Shown: positions 36,943-45,872 of the stretch, in pieces | Layout: the number at the start of each line of letters is the position of its first letter | Position numbering within the stretch: position 1 is the first letter of the stretch | Assembly (NCBI RefSeq): GCF_014195545.1 | Contig: NZ_JACIBX010000011.1 | Coordinates: forward strand, 32,676 to 96,675 | Length of the DNA stretch: 64,000 nt | Direction of reading: 5' to 3' | Source: Limimaricola variabilis | Lineage (GTDB): Bacteria; Pseudomonadota; Alphaproteobacteria; Rhodobacterales; Rhodobacteraceae | Translations under genes and position numbers: made by a program | Notes under the pieces: model-generated | Told to the model about the DNA's origin: nothing | Databases searched by the model: none | What the model saw: the letters and a program-made list of their open reading frames with translations, nothing else

Positions 36943-37662
36943 ATGGCATCCAAGGTCCGGCTGTTTCTAGATCACCCTCTGGCCGAAGGGCAAACCGTTC
37001 CGCTCGAGGCGGCGCAGGCGCATTACCTTTCCGGGGTGATGCGGCTTGGCCCCGGGGCCGTCATTTCGGTCTTCGACGGCCGTTCGGGCGAGTTCGACGC
37101 CTCCATCGCGCAGGCGAGCAAGCGGGGCGGCACGCTGGAGATCGGCGCGCAGACCCGCCCCTTGCAGCCGCCGCCCGATCTGTGGCTGTGCTTCGCGCCG
37201 ATCAAGAAGGCGCGTACCGATTTCATCGTCGAGAAGGCCGCCGAGATGGGCGCCGCGCGGATCGTCCCCGTCTTGACCGAGTTCACCAATTCCGAGCGCG
37301 TGCGCGTCGACCGGCTGCGGGCCCATGCCATCGAGGCCGCCGAGCAATGCGGCGGCACCTATGTGCCGCAGGTGGCCGAGCCGGTGAAGCTGGCAAAGCT
37401 GCTCGACGGTTGGCCCGAAGAGCGCAGCCTGATGTTCTGTGACGAGACGCTGGTGGGCAAAACTGGAAGGCTGCCGGACACGCCGGGGCCTTGGGCGGTG
37501 CTGATCGGGCCCGAGGGCGGGTTCTCGGACAAGGAGCGAGCGCGGCTGCGCGGGCTCGATCATGCCCATCCGGTGAGCCTTGGCCCGCGCATCCTGCGCG
37601 CCGATACGGCGGCGGTTGCGGCACTGACGCTGTGGCAGACGACGCTCGGGGACTGGCGGTGA
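36943..37662 (+). CDS. rsmE: 16S rRNA (uracil(1498)-N(3))-methyltransferase
   Basis: A 239-residue SPOUT-class methyltransferase that modifies U1498 of 16S rRNA. An N-terminal PUA-like domain (VRLFLDHPLAEGQTVPL, HYLSGVMRL) is followed by the SAM-binding knot (KARTDFIVEKAAEMGAARIVPV, then LIGPEGGFSDKER, then LGPRILRADTAAVAALT). The ATG at 36943 (MASKVRLF) is used. The in-frame ATG at 36931 touches the divergent ubiA start codon. Confidence 0.94.
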   Translation: MASKVRLFLDHPLAEGQTVPLEAAQAHYLSGVMRLGPGAVISVFDGRSGEFDASIAQASKRGGTLEIGAQTRPLQPPPDLWLCFAPIKKARTDFIVEKAAEMGAARIVPVLTEFTNSERVRVDRLRAHAIEAAEQCGGTYVPQVAEPVKLAKLLDGWPEERSLMFCDETLVGKTGRLPDTPGPWAVLIGPEGGFSDKERARLRGLDHAHPVSLGPRILRADTAAVAALTLWQTTLGDWR

Positions 37663-37719
37663 GCTGTCCTGCGTTTCCGTGGCCGGACGCGACCAAGGCC
37701 AGCAAGGTCGAGCGCTGCG

Positions 37720-38235
37720 ATGGCTGAGTTGCTGCGCCCTGAGGCGCGCGCGGCGCTGTGGCGCGGGCGCGAGGTGATCGCCGGGATCGGCGTGGCGGCG
37801 CTCGGCTTGTGGTGGGCGCTCACCAGCTTCGGCATCCTGCAATGGCTGGGCTGGGGTCTGGTCGCGCTGGGCGCGGGGCTCGTCGTGGGCGGCGTGCAGC
37901 GCTGGCGATTCCGACAGGAGGGGCAGGGGCCCGGCATCCTGAAGATCGACGAAGGCCGCGTAGCCTATATGGGGCCGCTGACCGGCGGCACGGTCGATCT
38001 CGACGCGGTGCGGCGGCTCAGGCTCGACCGGCGCGGCACCCCGGCGCACTGGCTGCTGGAAACCGGCTCCGAGGTGCTGGCGATCCCGGTAACCGCAGAG
38101 GGCGCGGAGGCGCTGTTCGACGCCTTCTCCGCGCTGCCGGGGCTGAAGCGCGGACCGATGATCGAGCTGCTCAACGGCGAGGCCCGCGACGTCGTCACTG
38201 TCTGGACCCGGCCTGCGCGGCTCGCGCCGGTCTGA
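37720..38235 (+). CDS. Conserved membrane protein, unknown function
   Basis: A 171-residue protein with two N-terminal hydrophobic spans (VIAGIGVAALGLWWALTSFG and WLGWGLVALGAGLVVGG, residues about 20-60), then a soluble beta-rich domain (ILKIDEGRVAYMGPLTGGTVDL, HWLLETGSEVLAIPV) resembling a small PH-like or bPH-type module. The latter is a guess from strand pattern. It lies between rsmE and gshA on the same strand. No family is recognised. Confidence 0.72.
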   Translation: MAELLRPEARAALWRGREVIAGIGVAALGLWWALTSFGILQWLGWGLVALGAGLVVGGVQRWRFRQEGQGPGILKIDEGRVAYMGPLTGGTVDLDAVRRLRLDRRGTPAHWLLETGSEVLAIPVTAEGAEALFDAFSALPGLKRGPMIELLNGEARDVVTVWTRPARLAPV

Positions 38236-38350
38236 CGGCAAGGTGCGGCGGCGCGCAGGCCCCGCGCGCGAAACCGCACCGCCCGACCATTGACTTGGGC
38301 GCCCATGCGCGACACCTGTAGCCCCGCCTTGCACGATAGGAGCCACGCCC

Positions 38351-39721
38351 ATGTCCATCCCCCAGTCCGGCGGCGGGCCGATCGAGCATCACTCCCAGCT
38401 CGCCGAATACCTGGCCTCCGGCTGCAAGCCCGAGGCCGATTGGCGCATCGGCACCGAGCACGAGAAGTTCGGCTATTGCCGCGACACGCAGCTGCCGCTG
38501 CCCTATGAGGGGCCGCGTTCGATCCGCGCCATGCTCGAAGGGCTGCGCGACCGCTTCGGCTGGTCGCCGGTCGAGGAGCAGGGCAAGCTGATCGGGCTGG
38601 AGCGCGACGGCGCCAATATCAGCCTCGAGCCGGGCGGGCAGTTCGAGCTGTCGGGCGCGCCGCTGGAGACGATCCACCAGACCTGCGACGAGGTGAACAG
38701 CCATCTCGCCGAGGTGAAGGAAGTCGCCGACGAGATCGGTGTGGGCTTCATCGGGCTCGGCGCCGCGCCGGAATGGACGCAGGACCAGATGCCGATGATG
38801 CCCAAGGGGCGCTACCGGCTGATGACCGACTACATGGACCGGGTCGGCACCCACGGGAAACAGATGATGTACCGCACCTGCACGGTGCAGGTGAATCTCG
38901 ACTTCTCCTCCGAGGCCGACATGGTCAAGAAGCTGCGCGTCGCGTTGGCGCTGCAGCCGGTGGCCACCGCGCTCTTCGCCAACTCGCCCTTCTTCGAGGG
39001 CAAGCCCAACGGCATGCAATCCTGGCGCTCGCGGATCTGGCGGGGCCTCGACGATTCGCGCACCGGCATGCTGCCCTTCGCCTTCGAGGAAGGCATGGGG
39101 TTCGAGCGCTACGTCGACTGGGTGCTCGATGTGCCGATGTACTTCGTCTATCGCGACGGGAAATACATCGACGCGCTGGGCCAGTCCTTCCGCGATTTCC
39201 TCAAGGGCAAACTGCCGGCGCTGCCGGGCGAGAAGCCGACTCTGTCGGACTGGGCCGACCACCTGACCACGGTCTTCCCCGAGGCGCGGGTCAAGAAGTT
39301 CATAGAGATGCGCGGCGCCGATGGCGGCCCGTGGCGTAGGCTTTGTGCGCTGCCCGCCTTCTGGGTCGGCCTGACCTATGATGCGGGCGCGCTCGACGCC
39401 GCTTGGGACATGGTGAAGGGCTGGGACGCCGAGACCCGCGAGGCGCTGCGCGTGGCGGCCTCCGAGCAGGGGCTGCAGGCGCGGGTCGGCGATTTGTCGA
39501 TGCACGAACTGGCGCGCCAGGCGGTGGAGATCGCCGAGACGGGGCTCAAGGCGCGCGCCCGGCCGGGAGATGGCGGGCTGGTGCCCGACGAGACCCATTT
39601 CCTCGCCGCGCTCAAGGAAAGCGTCGAGACCGGCCGCACCCCGGCCGACGAGCTGCTGGCCGAGTATCATGGCGAGTGGAACGGCGATCTGAGCCGGATC
39701 TACGCGGCGCACTCGTACTGA
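38351..39721 (+). CDS. gshA: Glutamate--cysteine ligase (plant/alphaproteobacterial type)
   Basis: A 456-residue ligase catalysing the first step of glutathione synthesis, ATP-dependent joining of glutamate and cysteine. The sequence follows the plant-type GCL family: WRIGTEHEKFGY near 37, LERDGANISLEPGGQFELSGAP near 90, GLGAAPEW, MPKGRYRLM, TCTVQVNLDF, ANSPFFEGKPNGMQSWRSRIW and RGADGGPW. Length fits. GGAG precedes the ATG. The synthetase gshB is not in the window. Confidence 0.95.
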   Translation: MSIPQSGGGPIEHHSQLAEYLASGCKPEADWRIGTEHEKFGYCRDTQLPLPYEGPRSIRAMLEGLRDRFGWSPVEEQGKLIGLERDGANISLEPGGQFELSGAPLETIHQTCDEVNSHLAEVKEVADEIGVGFIGLGAAPEWTQDQMPMMPKGRYRLMTDYMDRVGTHGKQMMYRTCTVQVNLDFSSEADMVKKLRVALALQPVATALFANSPFFEGKPNGMQSWRSRIWRGLDDSRTGMLPFAFEEGMGFERYVDWVLDVPMYFVYRDGKYIDALGQSFRDFLKGKLPALPGEKPTLSDWADHLTTVFPEARVKKFIEMRGADGGPWRRLCALPAFWVGLTYDAGALDAAWDMVKGWDAETREALRVAASEQGLQARVGDLSMHELARQAVEIAETGLKARARPGDGGLVPDETHFLAALKESVETGRTPADELLAEYHGEWNGDLSRIYAAHSY

Positions 39722-39747
39722 GGCGCTGCCGCCTTCAGCTCAGCGCC
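39722..39747. terminator. Hairpin between gshA and the convergent TM2 gene
   Basis: GGCGCTG at 39722-39728 pairs with CAGCGCC at 39741-39747, directly after the gshA stop and spanning the stop of the opposite gene. There is no T-run. Confidence 0.35.
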
Positions 39748-40040
39748 GGGAAGCCATGCGCCCTGGCGCGGCTTTCGATCGCGCGGCGCTGCGCGAGGGC
39801 GGCGTTGTGTTGGCGGATCATCGCGGGAATGCGCGGCAGGTCGATCATGAGCCACGCCAGGCAGACCAGAAGCCCTGCGATGGTGACCGCCAGCAACAGC
39901 ATCATCGTCGCGCTGCCACGACGGCCCATGTAGAAGCGATGCGCCCCGAAGGGGCCGAGGAACAGGGCGAGGAGCAGCGCCGTCGAGAGGCTCTTGCGGC
40001 CCTCCATCGGCGTCTCCGGCTGTCGCGGCGTCTCGGTCAT
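39735..40040 (-). CDS. TM2-domain membrane protein
   Basis: A 101-residue protein with two hydrophobic spans connected by the TM2 signature. LALFLGPFGAHRFYMGRRG (about 24-42) is followed by MMLLLAVTIAGLLVCLAWLMIDL, and the tail RQHNAALAQRR is charged. TM2 domains occur in many bacteria and eukaryotes without a firm function. It stands alone and converges on gshA. Confidence 0.85.
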   Translation of the reverse strand: MTETPRQPETPMEGRKSLSTALLLALFLGPFGAHRFYMGRRGSATMMLLLAVTIAGLLVCLAWLMIDLPRIPAMIRQHNAALAQRRAIESRARAHGFPALS

Positions 40041-40144
40041 GTCGGGGCCGCTCCGGCGTTCAGGGTCGTGCCGCACCTCTCCCGCGCGGTGCCGGGACCA
40101 TCGCCGTTTCGGTGCGTCGATGCAATCGACTGCTCGGAAACAGG

Positions 40145-40750
40145 CTATTTCGCGCCGATCCGTGGCTCGGTCCCGGCCCTGAGCCGCGCGATGTTGGCGG
40201 CGTGACGGGCATAAAGGATCGCCGCGAGCACGACCGCCAGAAGCACGATCCGTCCCTCGCCGAGCAGCAGCGCCCAGGCCGGCGCCAGCCCGGCGGCGAG
40301 CAGCGCGGCGAGCGAGGAATAGCGGAAGGCGAAGGCTGCGACGAGCCAGGTGGCGCAGGCCGCGAGGCCCACCGGCCAGCTCAGCGCGATCAGCAGTCCG
40401 AGGATCGTCGCGACGCCCTTGCCGCCGCGAAAACGCAGCCAGACCGGGTAGCAATGCCCGGCGAAGGCGGCGGCGCCGGCGATCTGCGCGGCATCCTCCG
40501 CAGCGAAGATCCGCGCCAGGATGACCGCGGCGATGGCCTTGCCCGCATCGAGCAGCAGCGTCGCGAGCGCCGCCCCCTTGGAGCCGGTGCGCAGCACGTT
40601 GGTCGCGCCGATATTGCCCGAGCCGATGGCCCGCACGTCACCCAGACCCATTGCCCGCGTGACCACGAGGCCGAACGGGATCGAGCCCAGCAGGTAGCCG
40701 ATGACAGCCCAGAGAATCAGCAGGGCGGTCGGGCTTTCCATCAAGGGCAT
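40145..40750 (-). CDS. plsY: Acyl phosphate:glycerol-3-phosphate acyltransferase
   Basis: A 201-residue polytopic enzyme that uses acyl phosphate to acylate glycerol 3-phosphate, the first step of phospholipid synthesis. Conserved motifs are LLGSIPFGLVVTR, then DVRAIGSGNIGATNVLRTG (motif 1) and FRGGKGVATILG (motif 2). Its ATG shares one base with the stop of the PyrC-like gene. With plsC (19507) and pgsA (1524) the window covers most of the phosphatidylglycerol route. Confidence 0.95.
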   Translation of the reverse strand: MPLMESPTALLILWAVIGYLLGSIPFGLVVTRAMGLGDVRAIGSGNIGATNVLRTGSKGAALATLLLDAGKAIAAVILARIFAAEDAAQIAGAAAFAGHCYPVWLRFRGGKGVATILGLLIALSWPVGLAACATWLVAAFAFRYSSLAALLAAGLAPAWALLLGEGRIVLLAVVLAAILYARHAANIARLRAGTEPRIGAK

Positions 40751-42024
40751 CAGCGGGTCTCCGTTACGCTCCGACCTGCCACCCAGGTCCCGAGCACCCT
40801 GCCTTCGAGCCGGGCGCCATCAAAGGGGGTGTTGCGCGATTTCGAGCGCAGTGTGGCTCGATCGAGCACGAATGGGGCGTCGGGGTCGAACCAGACCAGA
40901 TCGGCGGGGGCGCCCTTGGCCAGCCGGCCGGTCTCGAGGCCGAGCCGCTTGGAGGGGTTGAGCGACAGCGCCCGGAACAGCCCCGGCAGATCGATCACGC
41001 CGCCATGCACCAGCCGCATCGAGGCGGGCAGAAGCGTCTCCAACCCGACCGCGCCGGAGGCCGCTTCCTCGAAGGGCAGGCGCTTCGATTCCTCGTCCTG
41101 CGGGGTGTGCATCGAACACAGGATGTCGATCAGCCCCGAGGCCAGCGCTTCGCCCACCGCGACCCGGTCCTCCTCGGCCCGCAGCGGCGGCTTGAGCTTG
41201 AAGAAGCTGCGGTAGTCGGCGACGTCGAACTCGTTGAGCGTCAGGTGATGCACCGAGACGCCCGCCGTGATGTCGAGCCCGTTGTTCTTGGCGCGCTCCA
41301 GCGCGGGCAGGGCGCGGGCGGTGGTGATCTGATCGGCGTGGTAGCGCGCGCGCGTCATCTCCAGCAGCGCGATGTCGCGGTCGAGCGCCATACGCTCGGC
41401 CATCGGCGACACGCCCGGCAGGCCGCGCAGCGAGGCGAACTTGCCCGAGGTCACGACGGCGCCGTTCGACAGGCCCGGCTCCTGCACATGCGCCATCACC
41501 AGCGCGCCGAGCGAGCGGGCATAGGTCAGGGCGCGCGAGAACACCTTGGTGTCGGTGACGACCCGGTCGCAATCGGTGAAGGCCACCGCGCCGGCATCCT
41601 TGAGGAAACCGATCTCGGTCATCTCGCGGCCCTCGCGGCCCTTGGTGAGCGCGGCCATCGGCAGCACCCGGACCGGGCTGTCCTCGCGGGCGCGGCGCAC
41701 GACGAATTCGAGCGTCTCGGGCGTGTCGATCGCGGGCAGGGTGTCGGGGCGGGTGACGATCGTGGTGACGCCGCCCGCCGCCGCCGCGCGGCCTGCGGAG
41801 GCAAAGCTCTCCTTGTGGCGCTCGCCGGGCTCCGAGACCTTCACCCCGAGATCGACGATGCCCGGCGCGAGGCAGTGGCCGCGGCAGTCGATCACCTCGG
41901 CCGCCTGCGGAAGATCGCCGCTCTCGATGACCGCCTTGATGCGGCCCGCCTCGACCAGAAGGGCGCCGCGCGTCTCGCCGCGCTCGGGATCGATCAGCCG
42001 TGCATTGGTGAATAGGGTGCTCAT
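40750..42024 (-). CDS. Dihydroorotase-like protein PyrC', metal ligands lost
   Basis: A 424-residue amidohydrolase-fold protein of the class I dihydroorotase group. The usual metal-binding D-x-H-x-H appears as D58-L-G60-V-K62, and the TDHAPH-type loop reads SMHTPQDEE, so the zinc ligands are gone while the frame of the family ([50 protein letters not shown]) is intact. This matches the non-catalytic PyrC' that in Pseudomonas binds PyrB and is needed for active aspartate transcarbamoylase. Adjacent pyrB (ATGA overlap) supports that reading. A true dihydroorotase should exist elsewhere in the genome. Automated tools would name it pyrC. Confidence 0.85.
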   Translation of the reverse strand: MSTLFTNARLIDPERGETRGALLVEAGRIKAVIESGDLPQAAEVIDCRGHCLAPGIVDLGVKVSEPGERHKESFASAGRAAAAGGVTTIVTRPDTLPAIDTPETLEFVVRRAREDSPVRVLPMAALTKGREGREMTEIGFLKDAGAVAFTDCDRVVTDTKVFSRALTYARSLGALVMAHVQEPGLSNGAVVTSGKFASLRGLPGVSPMAERMALDRDIALLEMTRARYHADQITTARALPALERAKNNGLDITAGVSVHHLTLNEFDVADYRSFFKLKPPLRAEEDRVAVGEALASGLIDILCSMHTPQDEESKRLPFEEAASGAVGLETLLPASMRLVHGGVIDLPGLFRALSLNPSKRLGLETGRLAKGAPADLVWFDPDAPFVLDRATLRSKSRNTPFDGARLEGRVLGTWVAGRSVTETR

Positions 42025-42977
42025 GCCATCACCCCGGTCTGGTCTCGGGCCGCGCGCATGTTGCGCGCCAGCAGGTCCATCGCGGCCATGCGCACCGCGA
42101 CGCCCATCTCCACCTGCTCCTGGATCACGCTTCGATTGATGTCGTCGGCGATGGTGCCGTCGATCTCGACGCCTCGGTTCATCGGGCCGGGATGCATCAC
42201 GATGGCGTCGGGCTTGGCGTGCGCGAGCTTCGCCGCGTCCAGCCCGTAGCGATGGAAATACTCGCGCTCGGAGGGGATGAAGCCGCCATCCATTCGCTCC
42301 TTCTGGAGCCTCAGCATCATCACCACGTCGACGTCCTTGAGGCCCTCCTCCATGTCGTCGAAGACCTCAACGCCGAACTCGGCCACGCCCGACGGCATCA
42401 GGGTGGGGGGCGCGATGAGCCGGATGCGGTTCTCCATCTTGCCCAAGAGCATGATGTTCGAGCGCGCGACGCGGCTATGGGCGATGTCGCCGCAGATCGC
42501 GATCGAAAGCCGGTGCAGCCGCCCCTTGGCGCGGCGAATGGTCAGCGCGTCGAGGAGCGCCTGCGTCGGATGCTCGTGCCGCCCGTCGCCCGCGTTCAGC
42601 ACCGCGCAGTTCACCTTCTGGGCCAGAAGGTCGACGGCGCCGGAATTGGGATGGCGCACCACCAGCAGGTCGGGGCGCATCGCGTTGAGCGTCAGCGCGG
42701 TGTCGATCAGCGTCTCGCCCTTCTTCAGCGAGCTGGCCTGCATTGCCATGTTCATCACGTCGGCGCCGAGCCGCTTGCCGGCGATCTCGAAGCTCGCCTG
42801 TGTCCGGGTCGAGTTCTCAAAGAACATGTTGATCTGGGTGAGACCGGCCAGCACGTCGCGCGGGGCGCGGCCGTGGCGGTTCAGCTCGGCATAGCGCTGG
42901 GCGGTGTCGAGAAGCTCGGTGATCTCCGTCGGGTGCAGGGGTTCGATCCCCAGGAGATGACGGGCACGGAAGGTCAT
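42021..42977 (-). CDS. pyrB: Aspartate carbamoyltransferase catalytic subunit
   Basis: A 318-residue transcarbamoylase that joins carbamoyl phosphate to aspartate in pyrimidine synthesis. The carbamoyl phosphate loop is [19 protein letters not shown] (about 52-70). [12 protein letters not shown] and the aspartate-binding [11 protein letters not shown] and [11 protein letters not shown] are present. It overlaps the PyrC'-like gene by four bases. No pyrI regulatory subunit is nearby, which fits the PyrB-PyrC' class of enzyme. Confidence 0.96.
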   Translation of the reverse strand: MTFRARHLLGIEPLHPTEITELLDTAQRYAELNRHGRAPRDVLAGLTQINMFFENSTRTQASFEIAGKRLGADVMNMAMQASSLKKGETLIDTALTLNAMRPDLLVVRHPNSGAVDLLAQKVNCAVLNAGDGRHEHPTQALLDALTIRRAKGRLHRLSIAICGDIAHSRVARSNIMLLGKMENRIRLIAPPTLMPSGVAEFGVEVFDDMEEGLKDVDVVMMLRLQKERMDGGFIPSEREYFHRYGLDAAKLAHAKPDAIVMHPGPMNRGVEIDGTIADDINRSVIQEQVEMGVAVRMAAMDLLARNMRAARDQTGVMA

Positions 42978-43067
42978 GGGCGGGCTCCGGGATGCTGCGC
43001 GCGCCTTATAGGGGGCCTGCGCGGTTCGGGTAAAGCGGCCGCGCCGGAACCCATCGGAGGGTCCCGA

Positions 43068-43083
43068 AACTCCTTTGGGAGTT
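43068..43083 (-). terminator. Small hairpin after tsaC
   Basis: AACTCC at 43068-43073 pairs with GGAGTT at 43078-43083 around TTTG, two bases past the tsaC stop. The stem is short and without a strong T-run. Confidence 0.4.
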
Positions 43084-43085
43084 CG

Positions 43086-44033
43086 TCACCCACGCGGGGC
43101 GGCGGCGCGCCTCAGGCGGTCGTTGATCGCCCGGCCCAGCCCGTGATCGGGGATCGGTGCCACGGCGATCCGTTCGGCCCCCATCGCGTCGAGCTGGTGC
43201 AGGCAGTCGAACAGGTTGGCCGCGGCCTCGACCAGATCGCCCGAGCGCGACAGGTTCATGTCCGCGCCCAGAGGGCCGAAGCCGAGATAGGTCTCGCCCG
43301 GTTCCGTCTCGGTGGCATCGAGCCGCACGACACCCTTGGGGGCGTAATGCGAGGCCAGCTGGCCCGGCGCGCTGGGCGCGGTGGCGGACTTGGGCGGCGG
43401 CGGGGCCAGCGGTTTGCCGAGGCAGTCCTCGATCGCCTCGGCCGGAAGCCCGCCCGCGCGCAGCAGCGCCGGGGTCACGCCGGTGCAGTCGATGATGGTC
43501 GATTCCACGCCGACGCCGCAGGGGCCGCCGTCGAGCACCGCCTCGATCCGTCCCGCCAGCCCCGCCAGCACATGGCTCGCGGTGGTGGGGCTGACCCGGC
43601 CCGAAGGGTTGGCCGAAGGCGCCGCGATCGGCAGCGCGGTCTCGCGCAAGAGCGCCTGCGCCAGCGGGTGATCGGGCACGCGCACGGCGAGCGTGTCGAG
43701 CCCCGCCGTCACCAGCTTGGAGATCCCGGCATAGGGACGGATCGGCAGCACCAGCGTCATCGCACCGGGCCAGAAGGTCGAGGCCAGCCGCTGCGCCGTG
43801 TCGTCCATGACGCAATAGGCCTCGACCGCCTCGGCGTCGGGCAGGTGCACGATCAGCGGATTGAAGCTCGGCCGCCCCTTGGCCTCGAAGATCCGGGCCA
43901 CCGCCGCGTCGTCGGTCGCGTCGCCGCCGAGGCCGTAGACGGTCTCGGTCGGAAAGGAGACGAGCCCGCCCCGGCGCAGCATCTCGGCGGCGCGTTTCAG
44001 GCCGGTCTCGTCGGGATCGAGGTGTCGGGTCAT
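43086..44033 (-). CDS. tsaC: L-threonylcarbamoyladenylate synthase (Sua5 type)
   Basis: A 315-residue enzyme that makes threonylcarbamoyl-AMP from threonine, bicarbonate and ATP for the t6A37 modification of ANN-decoding tRNAs. The YrdC core has GLVSFPTETVYGLGGDATDD, the substrate-binding KGRPSFNPLIVHL, IAAPSANPSGRVSPT and STIIDCTG. The extra C-terminal domain (from about 200, HYAPKG) marks the longer Sua5 form. It is divergent from the acyl-CoA dehydrogenase, with about 100 bases between starts. Confidence 0.94.
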   Translation of the reverse strand: MTRHLDPDETGLKRAAEMLRRGGLVSFPTETVYGLGGDATDDAAVARIFEAKGRPSFNPLIVHLPDAEAVEAYCVMDDTAQRLASTFWPGAMTLVLPIRPYAGISKLVTAGLDTLAVRVPDHPLAQALLRETALPIAAPSANPSGRVSPTTASHVLAGLAGRIEAVLDGGPCGVGVESTIIDCTGVTPALLRAGGLPAEAIEDCLGKPLAPPPPKSATAPSAPGQLASHYAPKGVVRLDATETEPGETYLGFGPLGADMNLSRSGDLVEAAANLFDCLHQLDAMGAERIAVAPIPDHGLGRAINDRLRRAAAPRG

Positions 44034-44132
44034 GACGTGGCGTCCGGGCTTGCGAGGTCGGGGGGCGCCGTATCAGGCTGTGTCTCGGCGGCGTCCGGGC
44101 TCCGGAATGCCATGCCCCGGAGGAGACCCGCA

Positions 44133-45830
44133 ATGCCCTTTAACGCCCCCGTCGAGGATTTCCGCTTCATTCTGGAGCGTGTCATCGGCTTTTCCGACAT
44201 CGCCGCGACCGTGCGGCATGCCGAAATGACCCCCGATGTCACGGACGCGATCCTGACCGAGGGTGGGCGGATGTGCGACGGCGTTCTCGCCCCGCTCAAC
44301 CGGGCGGGCGACCTGCAGCCGGCACGGCTGGAGAACGGGGTGGTGCGGACCTCGCCCGGCTATGCCGAGGGTTATCGTGCGATCGCGGAGGGCGGCTGGG
44401 TCGGCATGGCGGCGACCCCCGAGCATGGCGGCATGGGGCTGCCGATGACGCTCGTGACCTGCATCAACGAGATGATGGGCGGCGCCTGCCTGGCGCTGCA
44501 GCTCAACCCGCTGATGACCCAGGCCGAAATCGAGGCGCTGGAGCGGCATGCCAGCCCCGATCTGCAGAAGCTCTATCTGCCGAAGCTGATCTCGGGCGAA
44601 TGGTGCGGCACGATGAACCTCACCGAGCCGCAGGCCGGCTCGGATGTGGGCGCGCTGAAGACCAAGGCCGAGCCCGATGGCGAAGGGACCTACCGGATCA
44701 CCGGTCAGAAGATCTACATCACCTGGGCCGACAACGACTTCTCGGACAACGTCGTTCACATGGTGCTGGCACGGCTGCCCGGCGCGGCCGAAGGCACCAA
44801 GGGCATCTCGCTGTTCCTCGTCCCCAAGCTCATCCCCGATGCGGAGGGAAAGCCCGGCCAAGCCAACTCCCTGCGGGTGGTCAGCCTCGAGCACAAGCTG
44901 GGCATTCACGGCTCGCCGACCGCGGTCATGGAGTATGACGGCGCGACCGGCTGGCTGGTGGGTGAGCCGCATGGCGGCATGGCGGCGATGTTCACCATGA
45001 TGAACAACGCCCGCCTCGGCGTCGGCTCCCAGGCCGTGGGCGTGGCCGAGGCCGCGACGCAGGCGGCTTTGGCCTATGCGCAGGAGCGCCGTCAGGGCCG
45101 GGCCGGGGGGTCGGGCGCGATCGTCGAGCATGCCGATGTGCGCGCCATGCTGGCCCGGATGCGGGCCGAAACCTTCGCTGCTCGCGCGATCACGCTGGCC
45201 TGCGCCAAGGCGATCGACCTCGGCCGCGAGGGCGACGGGGCGGCACGGGCCCGGGCTGCGTTGCTAACCCCGATCGCCAAGGCCTTCGGCACCGAGACCG
45301 GCATCAACGTCGCCGATCTGGGCATCCAGGTTCATGGCGGCATGGGCTATATCGAGGAGACCGGCGCCGCCCAGTTCCTGCGCGATGCCCGGATCACTGC
45401 GATCTACGAAGGCACCAATGGCATTCAGGCGATGGATCTCGTGGGCCGCAAGATGATGGATGGCGGCGCCGCGGCCTATGCCCTGATCGACGAGATCGAG
45501 GCCGACGCCAAGGCCGCGCGCGACGGGGTCGCCGAGCTGGCCGAGCCGGTCTGGCAGGCGGCCGAGGCGATGCGCGAGGCGACCGAATGGCTGCTGGAGC
45601 ATGAGACGGCGGACCGCTTCGCCGGCGCAATGCCCTATCTGCGGGCCTTCGCCCGGCTCTTGGGGGCCTATTACCACCTGCGCGCGGCGCAGGCCGGGGT
45701 GGGGCGGCGCCGTCGCCTCGCGGCCTTCTACATCCGTCGGATGCTGCCCGAGCAGGCCGCGCATATTGCGGCGCTGCGGGCCGGACCCGAGAGCGTCATG
45801 GCCCTCGATGCCGGGGATCTCTCGGTCTGA
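44133..45830 (+). CDS. Acyl-CoA dehydrogenase, DmdC-like (3-methylthiopropanoyl-CoA dehydrogenase type)
   Basis: A 565-residue acyl-CoA dehydrogenase, longer than the ~380-residue classical forms. It has MNLTEPQAGSDVGALKTKA for FAD binding, GQKIYITWADNDF, the catalytic base E426 in AIYEGTNGIQAMDL and a long C-terminal helical extension. The N-terminus (MPFNAPVEDFRFIL) and overall architecture recall DmdC, which oxidises methylmercaptopropionyl-CoA in DMSP breakdown by roseobacters. Other aromatic or branched acyl-CoA substrates remain possible. The ATG at 44133 follows GGAGGAG. The long open frame upstream lies opposite pyrB and tsaC and is not coding. Electrons would go to ETF and then ETF-QO. 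Confidence 0.9.
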   Translation: MPFNAPVEDFRFILERVIGFSDIAATVRHAEMTPDVTDAILTEGGRMCDGVLAPLNRAGDLQPARLENGVVRTSPGYAEGYRAIAEGGWVGMAATPEHGGMGLPMTLVTCINEMMGGACLALQLNPLMTQAEIEALERHASPDLQKLYLPKLISGEWCGTMNLTEPQAGSDVGALKTKAEPDGEGTYRITGQKIYITWADNDFSDNVVHMVLARLPGAAEGTKGISLFLVPKLIPDAEGKPGQANSLRVVSLEHKLGIHGSPTAVMEYDGATGWLVGEPHGGMAAMFTMMNNARLGVGSQAVGVAEAATQAALAYAQERRQGRAGGSGAIVEHADVRAMLARMRAETFAARAITLACAKAIDLGREGDGAARARAALLTPIAKAFGTETGINVADLGIQVHGGMGYIEETGAAQFLRDARITAIYEGTNGIQAMDLVGRKMMDGGAAAYALIDEIEADAKAARDGVAELAEPVWQAAEAMREATEWLLEHETADRFAGAMPYLRAFARLLGAYYHLRAAQAGVGRRRRLAAFYIRRMLPEQAAHIAALRAGPESVMALDAGDLSV

Positions 45831-45872
45831 GGCGGCTGGACGCGGCCGCATGGCTGCGTCATCAAGCCACGC

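Noticed and set aside
42192..44132. Open frame on the plus strand running about 650 codons ahead of the acyl-CoA dehydrogenase start
   Set aside because: It lies opposite pyrB and tsaC, has no family features and is a GC-rich shadow. A clear Shine-Dalgarno and conserved N-terminus mark the real start at 44133.
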